From Streptococcus uberis (GTDB lineage Bacteria; Bacillota; Bacilli; Lactobacillales; Streptococcaceae), in contig NZ_LS483397.1 in the NCBI RefSeq assembly GCF_900475595.1, forward strand, positions 1,707,001 through 1,771,000: a stretch of DNA of 64,000 bases, given 5' to 3'. Positions within the stretch are counted from its first letter, which is position 1. Each line of letters starts with the position of its first letter. The position numbers were made by a program, and so were the translations under genes. The notes beneath the pieces were generated by a model. It was not told the DNA's origin. It did not search any database and was given only the letters and a program-made list of their open reading frames with translations. Below are positions 18,179 to 28,503 of this stretch, one piece after another.

Positions 18179-19192
18179 TTATTCTTTATAGTTTGGAAAA
18201 GCCAAACTCGGAATGGCATTTAAATCCCAACCAGCAAAATGGTGCTTCTCATATTCAATTGCAGCCGCAAGAGCAATCATACCAGCATTGTCTCCACAAA
18301 GGCGTAGAGGAGGTATCACTACTTCTGTATCTGTAATATCACTTGCTAACCGTTCTCTTAAACCTTGATTTGCTGCAACCCCCCCAGCAACAACTAACAT
18401 GTTAACAGGATATTTGGCCAAGGCTTTTTTGGTCTTTGCTAATAAAATATCTAAAACTGCCGCCTGGAAAGAAGCACATAAATCTTCAAGAACTAAATTT
18501 TCTCCTTTTTGTTGAGCATTATGATGCAAATTGATAAAAGCTGATTTGAGACCAGAAAAGGAAAACTCTAAATGGTCCTCTTTAATCATTGCCCTTGGAA
18601 AATCATAAGTATCTCGACCTTGATGTGCTAATTGATCGATTTCGCGACCGGCAGGATAGGTTAATCCCATGACTCGACCAACTTTATCATAGGCTTCGCC
18701 AACTGCGTCGTCACGTGTCTCACCTATGATGTGGTATTCTCCAGCTTTTGGCACATAAACCAACTCAGTATGGCCACCGGAAACTAACAAAGCCATCAGC
18801 GGATAGCTCAGCTCTTTCTGTTCACGCGCAGCCATAAGGTGCCCAGCCATATGATTGACAGGAATCAAAGGGATTTGATTAGCCCAAGCAAATGCTTTAG
18901 CGGCAGCTATTCCCACAAGTAAAGCTCCAACAAGTCCGGGACCATAAGTAACCGCCACTGCATCAATATCACTTGCTTCTAAACCAGCCTCATCCAAGGC
19001 ATCTTGAAAGCAAGTAGTGACGACTTCCACATGATGTCGACTAGCAACCTCAGGCACCACACCACCAAAACGCTTGTGGCTCTCTACCTGACTAGCAATG
19101 ATGTTGGTCAACAAGACGTCATCGTTTTTTAAAATAGCAACACTGGTTTCATCACACGAACTCTCAACAGCTAATAGGTATCTATCTTTCAT
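18179..19192 (-). CDS. tsaD: tRNA N6-adenosine threonylcarbamoyltransferase TsaD
   Basis: 337 residues, normal length. SSCDETSVA near the N-terminus, the metal-binding His pair in NHMAGHLMA (residues about 114 and 118), VSGGHTELV and [12 protein letters not shown] identify the Kae1/TsaD ASKHA fold. With TsaB and TsaE it makes t6A37 in ANN-decoding tRNAs. It is the last gene of tsaB-rimI-tsaD and overlaps rimI by 11 bases. Confidence 0.95.
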   Translation of the reverse strand: MKDRYLLAVESSCDETSVAILKNDDVLLTNIIASQVESHKRFGGVVPEVASRHHVEVVTTCFQDALDEAGLEASDIDAVAVTYGPGLVGALLVGIAAAKAFAWANQIPLIPVNHMAGHLMAAREQKELSYPLMALLVSGGHTELVYVPKAGEYHIIGETRDDAVGEAYDKVGRVMGLTYPAGREIDQLAHQGRDTYDFPRAMIKEDHLEFSFSGLKSAFINLHHNAQQKGENLVLEDLCASFQAAVLDILLAKTKKALAKYPVNMLVVAGGVAANQGLRERLASDITDTEVVIPPLRLCGDNAGMIALAAAIEYEKHHFAGWDLNAIPSLAFPNYKE

Positions 19193-19607
19193 TTTCTCCT
19201 TCTCGTTTCATTAAAAGTGCCCCTTCAGTAGGGTTTCGGTAGTAATCTCGACGATGTCCTACGACTTTAAAATCATATTTCTGGTAAAGAGCTTGCGCGG
19301 CTAAATTGGACTCTCTTACTTCCAGAAAGATTGGCAGGTTATAATCCACAAGGTGTGTCAGCAAGTGAGACCCCACCCCTTTGCCTTGATAGGCCTTTAA
19401 AACGGCGATATTTGTTATTTCTAACTCTCCTACCAATTGCTGCAGAGATAAAAAACCGATGATTTTCTCTTGGTCGTAGGCAAAAAAATAATCAACATCT
19501 TTGGACATCAAATCGTTTTCAATTTGCTCCTGGGTCCAGGGTGATACCTCATGAGCATCTGTCAAAATCTGATAGACGGCCGCAATTTTTTCTATTAAAG
19601 ATTTCAT
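19182..19607 (-). CDS. rimI: Ribosomal-protein-alanine acetyltransferase RimI-like
   Basis: 141 residues from ATG 19607; a longer start at 19643 inside tsaB is possible. It is a GNAT domain with [20 protein letters not shown] (acetyl-CoA loop at about 65-85) and [19 protein letters not shown]. RimI acetylates ribosomal protein S18 in E. coli. Its place between tsaB and tsaD is widely conserved in Firmicutes. Confidence 0.85.
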   Translation of the reverse strand: MKSLIEKIAAVYQILTDAHEVSPWTQEQIENDLMSKDVDYFFAYDQEKIIGFLSLQQLVGELEITNIAVLKAYQGKGVGSHLLTHLVDYNLPIFLEVRESNLAAQALYQKYDFKVVGHRRDYYRNPTEGALLMKREGENER

Positions 19608-19614
19608 ATTAGAC

Positions 19615-20307
19615 TTAGACTCGCTTGATATAGTGAGATTCATCTCCTGCTTGGTGATCTTTCAACCAGTTTTCTTCTGCTTCAACTCGTTTAAGGTATT
19701 CCGGAGTAAATGCATCAACATTGACTGCTGGCAACTCTTTTCCTAACAAGCCAATAGCATAAGCTGAAGGTAAGCTGGGTTTTAAAAGGGCCTTCGGCTT
19801 TTCGTCACGAATGATCTCTTCAAAAGCCAAACATTCCCCTGTAAAAACTAACTTCTCATCATTTGGTAATTGGGCTAATAAGGCACTCAAACTGATGTGT
19901 TGATCTGCTTGAAGGGGTTCTCCATTTTTATACATACCGGCATAGACATTTTGTCGTCTGGCATCAATTAATGGTACAACTAAGTAATCACTGTCTTCAA
20001 ATCCTGTTGCTAAAGCATAAAGACTCGAAATGCCTACTAAGTCAATTTTTAACGTGTAAGCCAACATTTTTGCTGTCGCCACTGCTACACGCAATCCTGT
20101 ATAAGAGCCTGGTCCTTCGGCAACAACGATTCTTTCTAAATCAGTAGGTTTTAATCCCAAGTTTGACATTAAAAAATCAATAGCCGGCATGAGACTGACA
20201 CTATGATTTTTTTTGATATTTAGGGTAAGATCTGCTAATAGTGTGTCATCTTCAAGGATGGCTACGGATAAACTTTTATTAGAGGTATCAAATGCAAGTA
20301 TTTTCAT
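19615..20307 (-). CDS. tsaB: tRNA threonylcarbamoyladenosine dimerisation protein TsaB
   Basis: 230 residues with the TsaB start FDTSNKSLSVAIL, SLMPAIDFLM and AEGPGSYTGLRVAVATAKMLAY. It is an ASKHA-fold partner of TsaD without its own catalysis. A minus-strand TATAAT about 50 bases upstream (near 20341-20346, -35 TTGTTA at 18 bp) is the likely operon promoter. Confidence 0.92.
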   Translation of the reverse strand: MKILAFDTSNKSLSVAILEDDTLLADLTLNIKKNHSVSLMPAIDFLMSNLGLKPTDLERIVVAEGPGSYTGLRVAVATAKMLAYTLKIDLVGISSLYALATGFEDSDYLVVPLIDARRQNVYAGMYKNGEPLQADQHISLSALLAQLPNDEKLVFTGECLAFEEIIRDEKPKALLKPSLPSAYAIGLLGKELPAVNVDAFTPEYLKRVEAEENWLKDHQAGDESHYIKRV

Positions 20308-20447
20308 CTTATCTTTTCTTCAGTCACTTTCTATTCCCCAATTATACCATAAAGAACACACTCTTAACAAAAAGTCCGTTTAGCAGACCCTGTCTATGTC
20401 ATGCTAAATCTTTCTAGCTATGCTTTTACTAACAGCCTAAATTATGG

Positions 20448-20453
20448 TATAAT
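20448..20453 (+). promoter_or_regulatory. -10 element upstream of rpoY-rnjA
   Basis: TATAAT 135 bp before rpoY, with only a poor -35 (TTTACT region). The long leader (20460-20588) has no hairpin that I can identify. Confidence 0.4.
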
Positions 20454-20588
20454 TTTAGTAATTGCACAGAATCAGGATTAAAACTACTACACAATATTGA
20501 ATACAAAAAAAGGTCATAATGCCACCATCATTTGACTTCTTTGTTATAGTTTTGGATAGATGATTCACAATGAAAGGAAATGACTTAA

Positions 20589-20819
20589 ATGATTTATAAA
20601 ATTTTTTATCAAGAAACAAAAGAGCGTAGTCCTCGCCGTGAAAAAACACAAGCTCTTTACATAGAAATTGATGCTGAAACAGAATTAGAGGGTCGTATTA
20701 AAGCTCGTAAACTTGTTGAAGAAAAAACAGCTTACAACGTTGAATATATTGAACTTCTTTCTGACAAACACCTCGAGTATGAAAAAGAAACAGGTGTTTT
20801 TGCTTTAACGGAGTTATAA
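20589..20819 (+). CDS. rpoY: RNA polymerase epsilon subunit
   Basis: 76 residues of the DUF1447 family ([35 protein letters not shown]). RpoY is the small Firmicutes RNA polymerase subunit and is nearly always followed by rnjA, as here with one base between them. GAAAGGAAATG precedes the start. Confidence 0.95.
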   Translation: MIYKIFYQETKERSPRREKTQALYIEIDAETELEGRIKARKLVEEKTAYNVEYIELLSDKHLEYEKETGVFALTEL

Positions 20820-20820
20820 T

Positions 20821-22503
20821 ATGTCAAATATCGATTTAAAACCTAATGAAGTTGGCGTTTTTGCCATTGGCGGACTAGGGGAAATCGGGAAAAACACTTA
20901 CGGTATTGAGTATCAAGATGAAATTATCATTGTAGATGCTGGTATTAAATTTCCAGAAGATGATCTTTTGGGGATTGATTATGTTATTCCAGACTACTCT
21001 TATATTGTGGACAATATTGACCGCGTTAAGGCATTGGTAATTACCCATGGTCACGAAGACCATATCGGTGGTATTCCTTTTCTTTTAAAACAAGCGAATA
21101 TCCCAATCTATGCTGGACCTTTAGCCCTTGCCTTGATTCGTGGAAAATTAGAGGAACACGGACTATTACGTGGCTCAAAAATGTATGAGATTAATCACAA
21201 TACTGAGTTAACCTTCAAAAATATGAGTGTGACTTTCTTCCGAACCACTCACTCAATTCCAGAACCTCTAGGTATCGTGATTCATACACCTCAGGGTAAA
21301 ATTGTTTGTACTGGAGACTTTAAGTTCGACTTTACCCCAGTCGGTGACCCTGCTGATATCCATCGCATGGCTGCCCTTGGTGAAGAAGGTGTTCTTTGCT
21401 TACTATCTGATTCAACCAATGCGGAAGTGCCTACTTTTACCAACTCGGAAAAAGTGGTCGGTCAATCTATCTTAAAAATTATTGAAGGCATTCATGGTCG
21501 GATTATTTTCGCCTCTTTTGCCTCAAATATTTACCGTTTACAACAAGCAGCCGAAGCTGCTGTTAAAACCGGTCGGAAAATTGTTGTTTTCGGTCGTTCC
21601 ATGGAAAAAGCAATTGTGAATGGTATTGAACTTGGATACATCAAAGTTCCAAAAGGTACCTTCATTGAACCAAATGAAATCAAAAACTACCATGCTAATG
21701 AGATTTTAATCATGTGTACAGGTAGTCAAGGGGAATCTATGGCTGCACTTGCACGTATTGCAAATGGTACCCACAGACAAGTGACTTTACAGCCAGGAGA
21801 TACTGTTATCTTCTCATCTAGTCCAATCCCTGGTAACACAACTAGCGTGAATAAGCTCATTAATACCATCCAAGAAGCTGGTGTTGAAGTCATCCATGGT
21901 AAAGTGAATAACATTCATACCTCTGGTCACGGAGGTCAACAAGAGCAAAAACTAATGCTTCGTTTGATGAAACCGAAATACTTCATGCCAGTGCATGGGG
22001 AATACCGAATGCAAAAGGTACATGCAGGTCTAGCTCAAGATACAGGTATCCCTGAAGAGAATATCTTTATTTTGGAAAACGGCGATGTCCTTGCCTTAAC
22101 CAGTGATTCTGCTCGTCGTGCGGGACACTTTAATGCACAAGACATCTATGTCGATGGTAATGGTATTGGTGATATTGGGACTGCTGTTTTAAGAGATAGA
22201 CGTGATTTATCTGAAGACGGTGTTGTTCTTGCAGTTGCAACTGTTGATTTTGATACGCAAATGATTCTTGCTGGTCCAGATATTTTAAGCCGTGGCTTTA
22301 TTTATATGCGTGAATCCGGCGACTTAATTCGTGAAAGCCAACGCGTACTCTTTAATGCCATCCGTATTGCATTAAAAAATAAGGAAGCAAGTATCCAATC
22401 TGTTAATGGATCAATCGTCAATGCTTTAAGACCCTTCCTATATGAAAAAACTGAACGTGAACCTATCATTATTCCAATGATACTAACCCCTGATAAAGAC
22501 TAA
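20821..22503 (+). CDS. rnjA: Ribonuclease J1
   Basis: 560 residues. The metallo-beta-lactamase zinc motif [10 protein letters not shown] is at 75-84, CTGDFKFD carries the next ligand, a beta-CASP domain has SDSTNAEVP and [10 protein letters not shown], and the C-terminal part has MPVHGEYRM. RNase J1 combines 5'-3' exonuclease and endonuclease activity in mRNA decay and rRNA maturation. It is coupled to rpoY and followed by a terminator. Confidence 0.96.
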   Translation: MSNIDLKPNEVGVFAIGGLGEIGKNTYGIEYQDEIIIVDAGIKFPEDDLLGIDYVIPDYSYIVDNIDRVKALVITHGHEDHIGGIPFLLKQANIPIYAGPLALALIRGKLEEHGLLRGSKMYEINHNTELTFKNMSVTFFRTTHSIPEPLGIVIHTPQGKIVCTGDFKFDFTPVGDPADIHRMAALGEEGVLCLLSDSTNAEVPTFTNSEKVVGQSILKIIEGIHGRIIFASFASNIYRLQQAAEAAVKTGRKIVVFGRSMEKAIVNGIELGYIKVPKGTFIEPNEIKNYHANEILIMCTGSQGESMAALARIANGTHRQVTLQPGDTVIFSSSPIPGNTTSVNKLINTIQEAGVEVIHGKVNNIHTSGHGGQQEQKLMLRLMKPKYFMPVHGEYRMQKVHAGLAQDTGIPEENIFILENGDVLALTSDSARRAGHFNAQDIYVDGNGIGDIGTAVLRDRRDLSEDGVVLAVATVDFDTQMILAGPDILSRGFIYMRESGDLIRESQRVLFNAIRIALKNKEASIQSVNGSIVNALRPFLYEKTEREPIIIPMILTPDKD

Positions 22504-22532
22504 AAACTTCAATCTCATGATTGAAGTTTTTT
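22504..22532 (+). terminator. Terminator of rpoY-rnjA
   Basis: ACTTCAATC-TCAT-GATTGAAGT followed by TTTTTTTC, two bases after the stop codon. Confidence 0.9.
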
Positions 22533-22599
22533 TTCAAAAAATGCTTCCCACTTCTCTGTGAAAGGTATTAGCTTTTCTAGGAAGTGGAAAACATCTTTT

Positions 22600-23535
22600 T
22601 TATTTTTGGCATTTTGCTTTGTATTCAGCAGCTTCTGCTTCTGTTGATAGAACAAAGTGTCCTGGTGTAATTTCACGCATTTCTCTTTCTTGTCCATCAT
22701 CCTCAGCACTTGGGTCATAGATTTCTGCGACACGCTGACGCTCAATGTCTGGATCTGGCTCTGGAATTGCTGAAAGCAAACTTCTTGTATAAGGATGGAT
22801 TGGGTTATTGTAAACATCATCAGATGTTCCAATTTCTAGCATTTTACCCCAATGCATAACCCCAATTCGGTCAGAAATGTATTTAACCATTGACAAATCG
22901 TGGGCGATAAAGAGATAGGTCAAACCTCTATCTTCTTGTAATTTTTGCATGAGGTTAACAACCTGTGCCTGAATGGATACATCCAGTGCTGAAATTGGTT
23001 CATCAGCGATGATAAACTTAGGTTGAACGGCAAGGGCACGAGCAATGCCAATACGTTGACGTTGTCCTCCAGAGAATTCGTGTGGATAGCGTGTCACGTG
23101 GTCTCTATTAAGTCCAACATGCTCTAACAATTCTTGAACCCTATCTTCACGCTCTTGTTTCGTTTTGGTTAGGCCATGGATATCAAGTCCTTCAGCAACA
23201 ATATCTCTGATTTTCATACGACCATTCAAACTTGCTTGAGGATCTTGGAAAATCATTTGAGCATTCTTTCTGAACTCATGTAATTCCTTACCTTTGAGAT
23301 GAGAAACTTTTTCGCCATTGAAAATAATTTCACCCTCATTGATATCATAAAGTTTTAATATCGCACGTCCAACAGTTGTTTTACCTGAACCTGATTCACC
23401 AACCAGTCCAAATACTTCGCCTTCATAAATGTCAAAGCTAACATTATTAATGGCTTTCACTTCATTTTTTTTGCCTTTGTTAAAGATTAGAGAGACATTT
23501 TTGAGCTCAACTAATTTTTTACGATTTTCAGTCAT
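22600..23535 (-). CDS. oppF: Oligopeptide ABC transporter ATPase OppF
   Basis: 311 residues. Walker A is GESGSGKTTVG, the Q-loop is IFQDPQASL, the signature is FSGGQRQRIGIARAL and Walker B is FIIADEPISALD. The C-terminal segment with HPYTRSLLSAIPEPDP is the oligopeptide/dipeptide transporter extension. It is the last gene of oppABCDF, with its ATG directly after the oppD stop. Confidence 0.93.
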   Translation of the reverse strand: MTENRKKLVELKNVSLIFNKGKKNEVKAINNVSFDIYEGEVFGLVGESGSGKTTVGRAILKLYDINEGEIIFNGEKVSHLKGKELHEFRKNAQMIFQDPQASLNGRMKIRDIVAEGLDIHGLTKTKQEREDRVQELLEHVGLNRDHVTRYPHEFSGGQRQRIGIARALAVQPKFIIADEPISALDVSIQAQVVNLMQKLQEDRGLTYLFIAHDLSMVKYISDRIGVMHWGKMLEIGTSDDVYNNPIHPYTRSLLSAIPEPDPDIERQRVAEIYDPSAEDDGQEREMREITPGHFVLSTEAEAAEYKAKCQK

Positions 23536-24581
23536 TAAGCTTGTCCCCTTTCTTTTTCAGCCCATTTTGCCCAACGTTTTTGGATTGGAAGAGGAGGTGT
23601 TACCTTAGGTGCACGTTCATCCAATAACCATGTTGCAGCATAGTGTGTTTCACTGACTTTAAACATTGGTGGCTCTTCTTCATGATCAATATCAAGAGCG
23701 TATTCATTACGAGCTGCAAATGCATCTCCTTTTGGAGGATTCAATAAGTCAGGAGGTGTTCCTGGAATAGATTGCAAGCTTCCTGCTTCTGTATCAGTCG
23801 TTGGCATGGAATTCAATAATCCCCATGTATATGGGTGTTGTGGATTATAGAATACTTCATCTACAGTTCCATACTCAACAATTTTCCCAGCATACATTAC
23901 CGCTACACGATCAGCCATACCAGCTACCACACCAAGATCATGGGTGATGAAAATAATAGAAGATGAAATTTGTGATTGTAATTCTTTCATCAATTTTAAA
24001 ATTTGATTTTGAATGGTTACATCCAAGGCTGTTGTTGGCTCATCTGCGATGAGAATTTCAGGATTAGCGGCAAGAGCAATGGCAATTACCGCACGTTGTC
24101 TCATACCACCAGACCATTGATGTGGATAATCATTAATATGTTCTTCAGCATCTGGAATGCCAACTTGTTTCATCAATTCTAATGCACGTGATAATGCGTC
24201 AGCTTTAGATACTTTTTCGTGAATCAAGATAGCTTCTGCAATTTGCATGCCAATTTTCATTGTTGGGTCTAAACTGGTCATTGGGTCTTGGAAAATCATC
24301 GCAATTTCTTTACCACGAACTTTAACCCAATCTTGTTCTTTAAGCTCATTGAGCTTTCTCCCTTTGAAATCAATGTCACCTGATATAGTGGCATTTTTTG
24401 CATTTAATCCCATTAAGGTTCTCGTTGTTACAGATTTCCCAGAACCTGATTCACCAACGATAGCAAGCGTTTCACCTTTTTTTAACTCAAAGTTAATATC
24501 GCGAATAGCTTTAACATCTCCAGCATAAGTTTTAAAATCGACATGGAGGTTGTTAACACTCAAAATTGTTTCTTTTGACAT
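23535..24581 (-). CDS. oppD: Oligopeptide ABC transporter ATPase OppD
   Basis: 348 residues. Walker A is GESGSGKSVTTR, the Q-loop is IFQDPMTSLDPT, the signature is WSGGMRQRAVIAIAL and Walker B is ILIADEPTTALD, with the OppD C-terminal extension (HPYTWGLLNSMP). It pairs with OppF to energise import of peptides used as nutrients or signals. It overlaps oppF by one base. Confidence 0.93.
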   Translation of the reverse strand: MSKETILSVNNLHVDFKTYAGDVKAIRDINFELKKGETLAIVGESGSGKSVTTRTLMGLNAKNATISGDIDFKGRKLNELKEQDWVKVRGKEIAMIFQDPMTSLDPTMKIGMQIAEAILIHEKVSKADALSRALELMKQVGIPDAEEHINDYPHQWSGGMRQRAVIAIALAANPEILIADEPTTALDVTIQNQILKLMKELQSQISSSIIFITHDLGVVAGMADRVAVMYAGKIVEYGTVDEVFYNPQHPYTWGLLNSMPTTDTEAGSLQSIPGTPPDLLNPPKGDAFAARNEYALDIDHEEEPPMFKVSETHYAATWLLDERAPKVTPPLPIQKRWAKWAEKERGQA

Positions 24582-24592
24582 TTTCTTCCCTC

Positions 24593-25624
24593 CTAGTCGT
24601 TACTTGATTTTGGATCAAATGCATCACGTAAACCATCACCTAAAAGAATGAAGGCAAGTGAGATAAAGACAAGTGCTAATGCAGGTAGAATAACCTGATA
24701 TGGATAATATTGTAGGTTCTCCTGCGCATCTGTAATTAATGAACCAAGTGAAGCAGTTGGTGGTTTAACACCTAGGTTAATAGCTGATAATACTGACTCA
24801 TACATAATAGCACTTGGTACTGTCATCATAATCTGAACGATGATGATTCCAGAAATATTTGGCAAAATGTGTTTAAAAGCAATTTTTAAGTTGCTTTCAC
24901 CCAATGCACGGGAAGCCAAAACAAAGTCACGTTCACGATAGGATAAGGTCAAATTCCGAACCTGACGTGCCATAGAGGTCCATCCAACGATGGCGATGGA
25001 AATGATAATAGACAAGACTCCATTTCCTAATAAAAGACCTAGCATGGTTACAATAACTAAATTTGGAATTGAAGAAATAACTTCAATAATCCTTTGCATA
25101 ATGGTATCCACTTTACCACCAGTAAAACCTGAAACCAATCCATAAGTTACACCAATAATTAAGTCAATAAAAGTAGCAACAATTGCAATTAATAGTGAAA
25201 TTCTGATACCAACTGTAATTCGTTTACCAAGACTACGTCCTAAATTATCAGTTCCTAAAATAAATTTTTCATTTTCTGGAACACCTTGGTCAGCGTAAGC
25301 ATCATTTGGCTCAGTATTTCCTGCATAAGTGATGCTTCCATTCCATACTGGTAGGTTGGCACTTAATTTTGGAGGTAAATTACGATAAATACTTACTTTT
25401 TTACTATTAAAACTATTAGCGTCTTGTTTAGATACAACAAAATTTGAACCAATTGCAAATAATAATAATCCAGCCAAAAAGACCATAGCAACAACAGCTA
25501 ATTTATTATGTTTTAATCGACGCCAAGCATCTTGTAGGAAAGATAATGCTGGCTTTTCAATTTTCTCTTGTGAGTCAGATGAACCCGCACCCACAAGTTT
25601 AAATGTTCTTGTTTCTTCTAGCAT
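24593..25624 (-). CDS. oppC: Oligopeptide ABC transporter permease OppC
   Basis: 343 residues. An N-terminal helix after about 35 cytoplasmic residues, then an extracellular loop and five helices of the BPD_transp_1 fold with the EAA-like loop LASRALGESNLKIAFKHILPN. The C-terminus LGDGLRDAFDPK is typical. It pairs with OppB. Confidence 0.92.
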   Translation of the reverse strand: MLEETRTFKLVGAGSSDSQEKIEKPALSFLQDAWRRLKHNKLAVVAMVFLAGLLLFAIGSNFVVSKQDANSFNSKKVSIYRNLPPKLSANLPVWNGSITYAGNTEPNDAYADQGVPENEKFILGTDNLGRSLGKRITVGIRISLLIAIVATFIDLIIGVTYGLVSGFTGGKVDTIMQRIIEVISSIPNLVIVTMLGLLLGNGVLSIIISIAIVGWTSMARQVRNLTLSYRERDFVLASRALGESNLKIAFKHILPNISGIIIVQIMMTVPSAIMYESVLSAINLGVKPPTASLGSLITDAQENLQYYPYQVILPALALVFISLAFILLGDGLRDAFDPKSSND

Positions 25625-25633
25625 GATACTCTC

Positions 25634-26548
25634 CTATCCTAGACGTACTCGTGGATCCGCAAGACTAATCACAATATCTGTAATCAAAATTGCTACCATA
25701 AGCATCAAGGCATACACAATAGTAGTTCCCATAATAACTGGGTAATCTTTAGTTGGGATAGACGACACGAATTGCTGACCAATTCCTGGAATTGAGAAAA
25801 TTTGTTCAATCAAGGCTGATCCTGTTAGGATATTTGCTGCCATTGGACCAACTAAAGTCAATACTGGAATCATAGAGTTACGGTAAGCATGTTTATTTGT
25901 CACTTGTCGTTTAGTCAACCCTTTTGCTCTTGCTAATTGAATATAGTCAGAATTAAGAGTTTCAATCATTTCACTACGGAAGAATCGTGTGACTTGTGCA
26001 AATACAGGAATTGCCAAGGCTAATGTTGGTAAGACTGTTTGGCCAAAACTTCCCCACCCTGAAAGTGGTAATAAAGCCCACTTGAAACCAAAGTAGTCCA
26101 ATAATAACAAACCGATAATAAAAGCTGGAACTGAAATTCCAAGAGTTGAGATAACACTCAAAACGGCATCGATTTTATTATTTTTGTTACGAGCTGACAC
26201 AGCTCCTACAAATAATCCTGATGTAATACCAACGATTAAAGCTTGGATACCCAAATGCACGGATACACCAAGACGTTGTGCAATTAAACGAGAAACAGGC
26301 TGGTTGATAGACTGATAACTTGTTCCAAAATCACCACGTAAAACGTCAAACAAATATTTAATATATTGTTCCCACAATGGTTTGTCCAAACCATATTGCT
26401 TGTTCATCATGGCAATCATTTCTTGAGTCAACTTAGGACTGTTATATGGTGTTCCTGGCATAACCTGCATCAGGAAGAATGAAAGGGTTACAACAACCCA
26501 TAGTGTCACTAATAAGATGGCAACACGTTTTAAAAGATATTTAATCAT
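25634..26548 (-). CDS. oppB: Oligopeptide ABC transporter permease OppB
   Basis: 304 residues, six helices, N-terminal MIKYLLKRVAILLVTL, EAA loop LARAKGLTKRQVTNKHAYRNSMIPVL, C-terminal LADPRVRLG. At 304 residues it is the short DppB/OppB type, not the roughly 500-residue AmiC/OppB of the classical streptococcal ami system, so this is a second type of peptide importer. Confidence 0.92.
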   Translation of the reverse strand: MIKYLLKRVAILLVTLWVVVTLSFFLMQVMPGTPYNSPKLTQEMIAMMNKQYGLDKPLWEQYIKYLFDVLRGDFGTSYQSINQPVSRLIAQRLGVSVHLGIQALIVGITSGLFVGAVSARNKNNKIDAVLSVISTLGISVPAFIIGLLLLDYFGFKWALLPLSGWGSFGQTVLPTLALAIPVFAQVTRFFRSEMIETLNSDYIQLARAKGLTKRQVTNKHAYRNSMIPVLTLVGPMAANILTGSALIEQIFSIPGIGQQFVSSIPTKDYPVIMGTTIVYALMLMVAILITDIVISLADPRVRLG

Positions 26549-26560
26549 GTTTTTCCTCTA

Positions 26561-26595
26561 ACAAAAGCAAGAACTGGCTTGCGACCAATTCTTGC
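26561..26595 (-). terminator. Intra-operon attenuating hairpin between oppA and oppB
   Basis: On the minus strand GCAAGAATTGG-loop-CCAGTTCTTGC is followed by TTTTGTT. A partial terminator after oppA would give more binding protein than permease, the usual stoichiometry for such operons. Confidence 0.75.
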
Positions 26596-26622
26596 ATTAT
26601 TTCGCTGCTGGTGTAATGTTAC

Positions 26623-28281
26623 TTATTTTTTATAAGCATAGGTAAAGTCAACATTAAGACCTGTTGAATTACGAATTAACCCTTTAATACTTGGATTTTG
26701 TAATCCTTCTCCGCTACGGAAGTAAAGTGGGTTATAGTTTGCTTCATCATAAAGAGCTTTTTCTGCTTCTTTATAATCATTAGCTGCGGCGTCTGTATCT
26801 AATGCATCGGTTGTTAAAGCTTTTTCATAAGCAGCATCAAATTTTGCATTGGTGAATTTACCGTAGTTATATGCAGAACCTGATTTAAACAAACCATAGA
26901 AAGTTGATCCTTCTGGATAGTCACCACCCCAAAGTGCTACAGCAACTTCAAAGTTTTGATTTTTTGTATCTTCTAAACGTTGTTTAAATGGAACAAATTT
27001 TTCTTCAACTGTTAATCCTGGTAAAGCTTTTTCCCAAGTTTCTTTAATGTAGTCAACTGAAGATTTAGCTGCTGGTGCATCCGCATCAGCGGTAATTGTA
27101 ATTTTAAGAGAATCTTTTCCGAGTTCAGCAAGTCCTTCTTTGAAAAGTTTTCCTGCTTCTTTTTCATCATATTTATAACCAGGAGCTACAAATTTAGTTA
27201 AATCAGATCCATCTTTAAGTTTTGCAAGTCCAGTAGGAGCAATTGCTGTTGCTGGTTTAGAACCAGTATCCACTGCTGCAGACACAATTCCTTTACGGTC
27301 TGTTGCTAAGTTCAATGCTTGACGAATTTTAAGGTTGCTCAATGCTGGTACAGAACCTGTTTGATTGTATACCATATAAGCAGTTGTTGCTTCTAATACG
27401 GGAACAACATCTTTGTTGTTTTTATTTGCATTGTAAATAGCAGATGTTCCTGAAATGTTTGCATAATCAAGTTTGCCTTGTTTATACATTTGAACGGCTG
27501 TATCTGGTTTTTTAACTGTTTGAACGTTAATAGTTTTCATTTTAACGTTCTTAGCATCCCAATATTTGTCATTCTTAACTAATTTGAATGAACCACTTGT
27601 ACCATTCCAATCTTTTACAATGTATGGACCAGAATAAATTTGTTTATCAGAAGAAGTACCATAGTCTTTTCCTGTTTTAGTAACAAATTCTTCTTTTTGA
27701 GGCATGAAGTTAGCAAATGACAATAAGCTCTTGAATTGAGGAGCAGGTGCACTCAATGTAAAGATAACTTTGTTGCCTTCGGCTTTAACACCAAGAGAAT
27801 TTAAATCAGTGTTTTTACCTGTATTAATATCTTCAGCATTTAATAAATGTGATTCAGTTGCTAAGTAAGCATATTCTGAAGCAGTTGCTGGGTCTACAAT
27901 ACGTTTCCAAGTGTAAACAAAGTCCTCTGCTGTTAATTCACTTCCGTCAGACCATTTCAAACCATCTCTCAAGGTTGCAGTATAAGTTAAACCATCTTCT
28001 GAAACTTCTACTTTTTTAGCTAAGTCTGGTTGCAATTTCCCTTTTTCGTCAACACGAAGTAAGTTACTTTCTGAGTTACCGATTGCAAGACCAGAATAAG
28101 TGTCAGTATTTTTTGAAATGTCTAAAGTGATGAGTTCTGTTGGTGTGTACCAGTTAATCTCATTTTTGTTATCATTTTTTGCTGCTGTCTTGTTACCACA
28201 AGCCATCAATAGGGCTGCTGAAGCAAGTGTTACAGCTCCTAGGCCGAACCGCTTAAATGTAGATTTTTGTGCTGCTGTCAT
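26623..28281 (-). CDS. oppA: Oligopeptide-binding lipoprotein OppA
   Basis: 552 residues. Signal peptide with lipobox LLMACG (Cys at about 28) and then an SBP_bac_5 domain with the GLKWSDGSELTAEDFVYTW signature at about 105-125. The processed protein should be a membrane-anchored peptide receptor delivering to OppBC. AGGAGG precedes the start, and an upstream TATAAT preceded by TGTGG lies at about 28326. Confidence 0.93.
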   Translation of the reverse strand: MTAAQKSTFKRFGLGAVTLASAALLMACGNKTAAKNDNKNEINWYTPTELITLDISKNTDTYSGLAIGNSESNLLRVDEKGKLQPDLAKKVEVSEDGLTYTATLRDGLKWSDGSELTAEDFVYTWKRIVDPATASEYAYLATESHLLNAEDINTGKNTDLNSLGVKAEGNKVIFTLSAPAPQFKSLLSFANFMPQKEEFVTKTGKDYGTSSDKQIYSGPYIVKDWNGTSGSFKLVKNDKYWDAKNVKMKTINVQTVKKPDTAVQMYKQGKLDYANISGTSAIYNANKNNKDVVPVLEATTAYMVYNQTGSVPALSNLKIRQALNLATDRKGIVSAAVDTGSKPATAIAPTGLAKLKDGSDLTKFVAPGYKYDEKEAGKLFKEGLAELGKDSLKITITADADAPAAKSSVDYIKETWEKALPGLTVEEKFVPFKQRLEDTKNQNFEVAVALWGGDYPEGSTFYGLFKSGSAYNYGKFTNAKFDAAYEKALTTDALDTDAAANDYKEAEKALYDEANYNPLYFRSGEGLQNPSIKGLIRNSTGLNVDFTYAYKK

Positions 28282-28470
28282 TCATAGACCTCCTAGTCAA
28301 ACGTATATAAGTTGATAAATTAAATTATACCACAATTTTGGAGAAATGGAATAGATTTATCTGAAAATTTCGATATTAAATTTTTATAAACCCTTATATC
28401 TATTGGGAAGAACTAACTTTATTTGTAACCGCTATCTTGTTAATGATTACACAATTTACTGAATATATGC

Positions 28471-28503
28471 AAAATATCACTAAGTTTCCTTAGTGATATT
28501 TTT
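28471..28503 (-). terminator. Terminator of glnR-glnA
   Basis: AATATCACTAAG / CTTAGTGATATT stem followed on the minus strand by TTTTGC, overlapping the end of glnA. Confidence 0.85.
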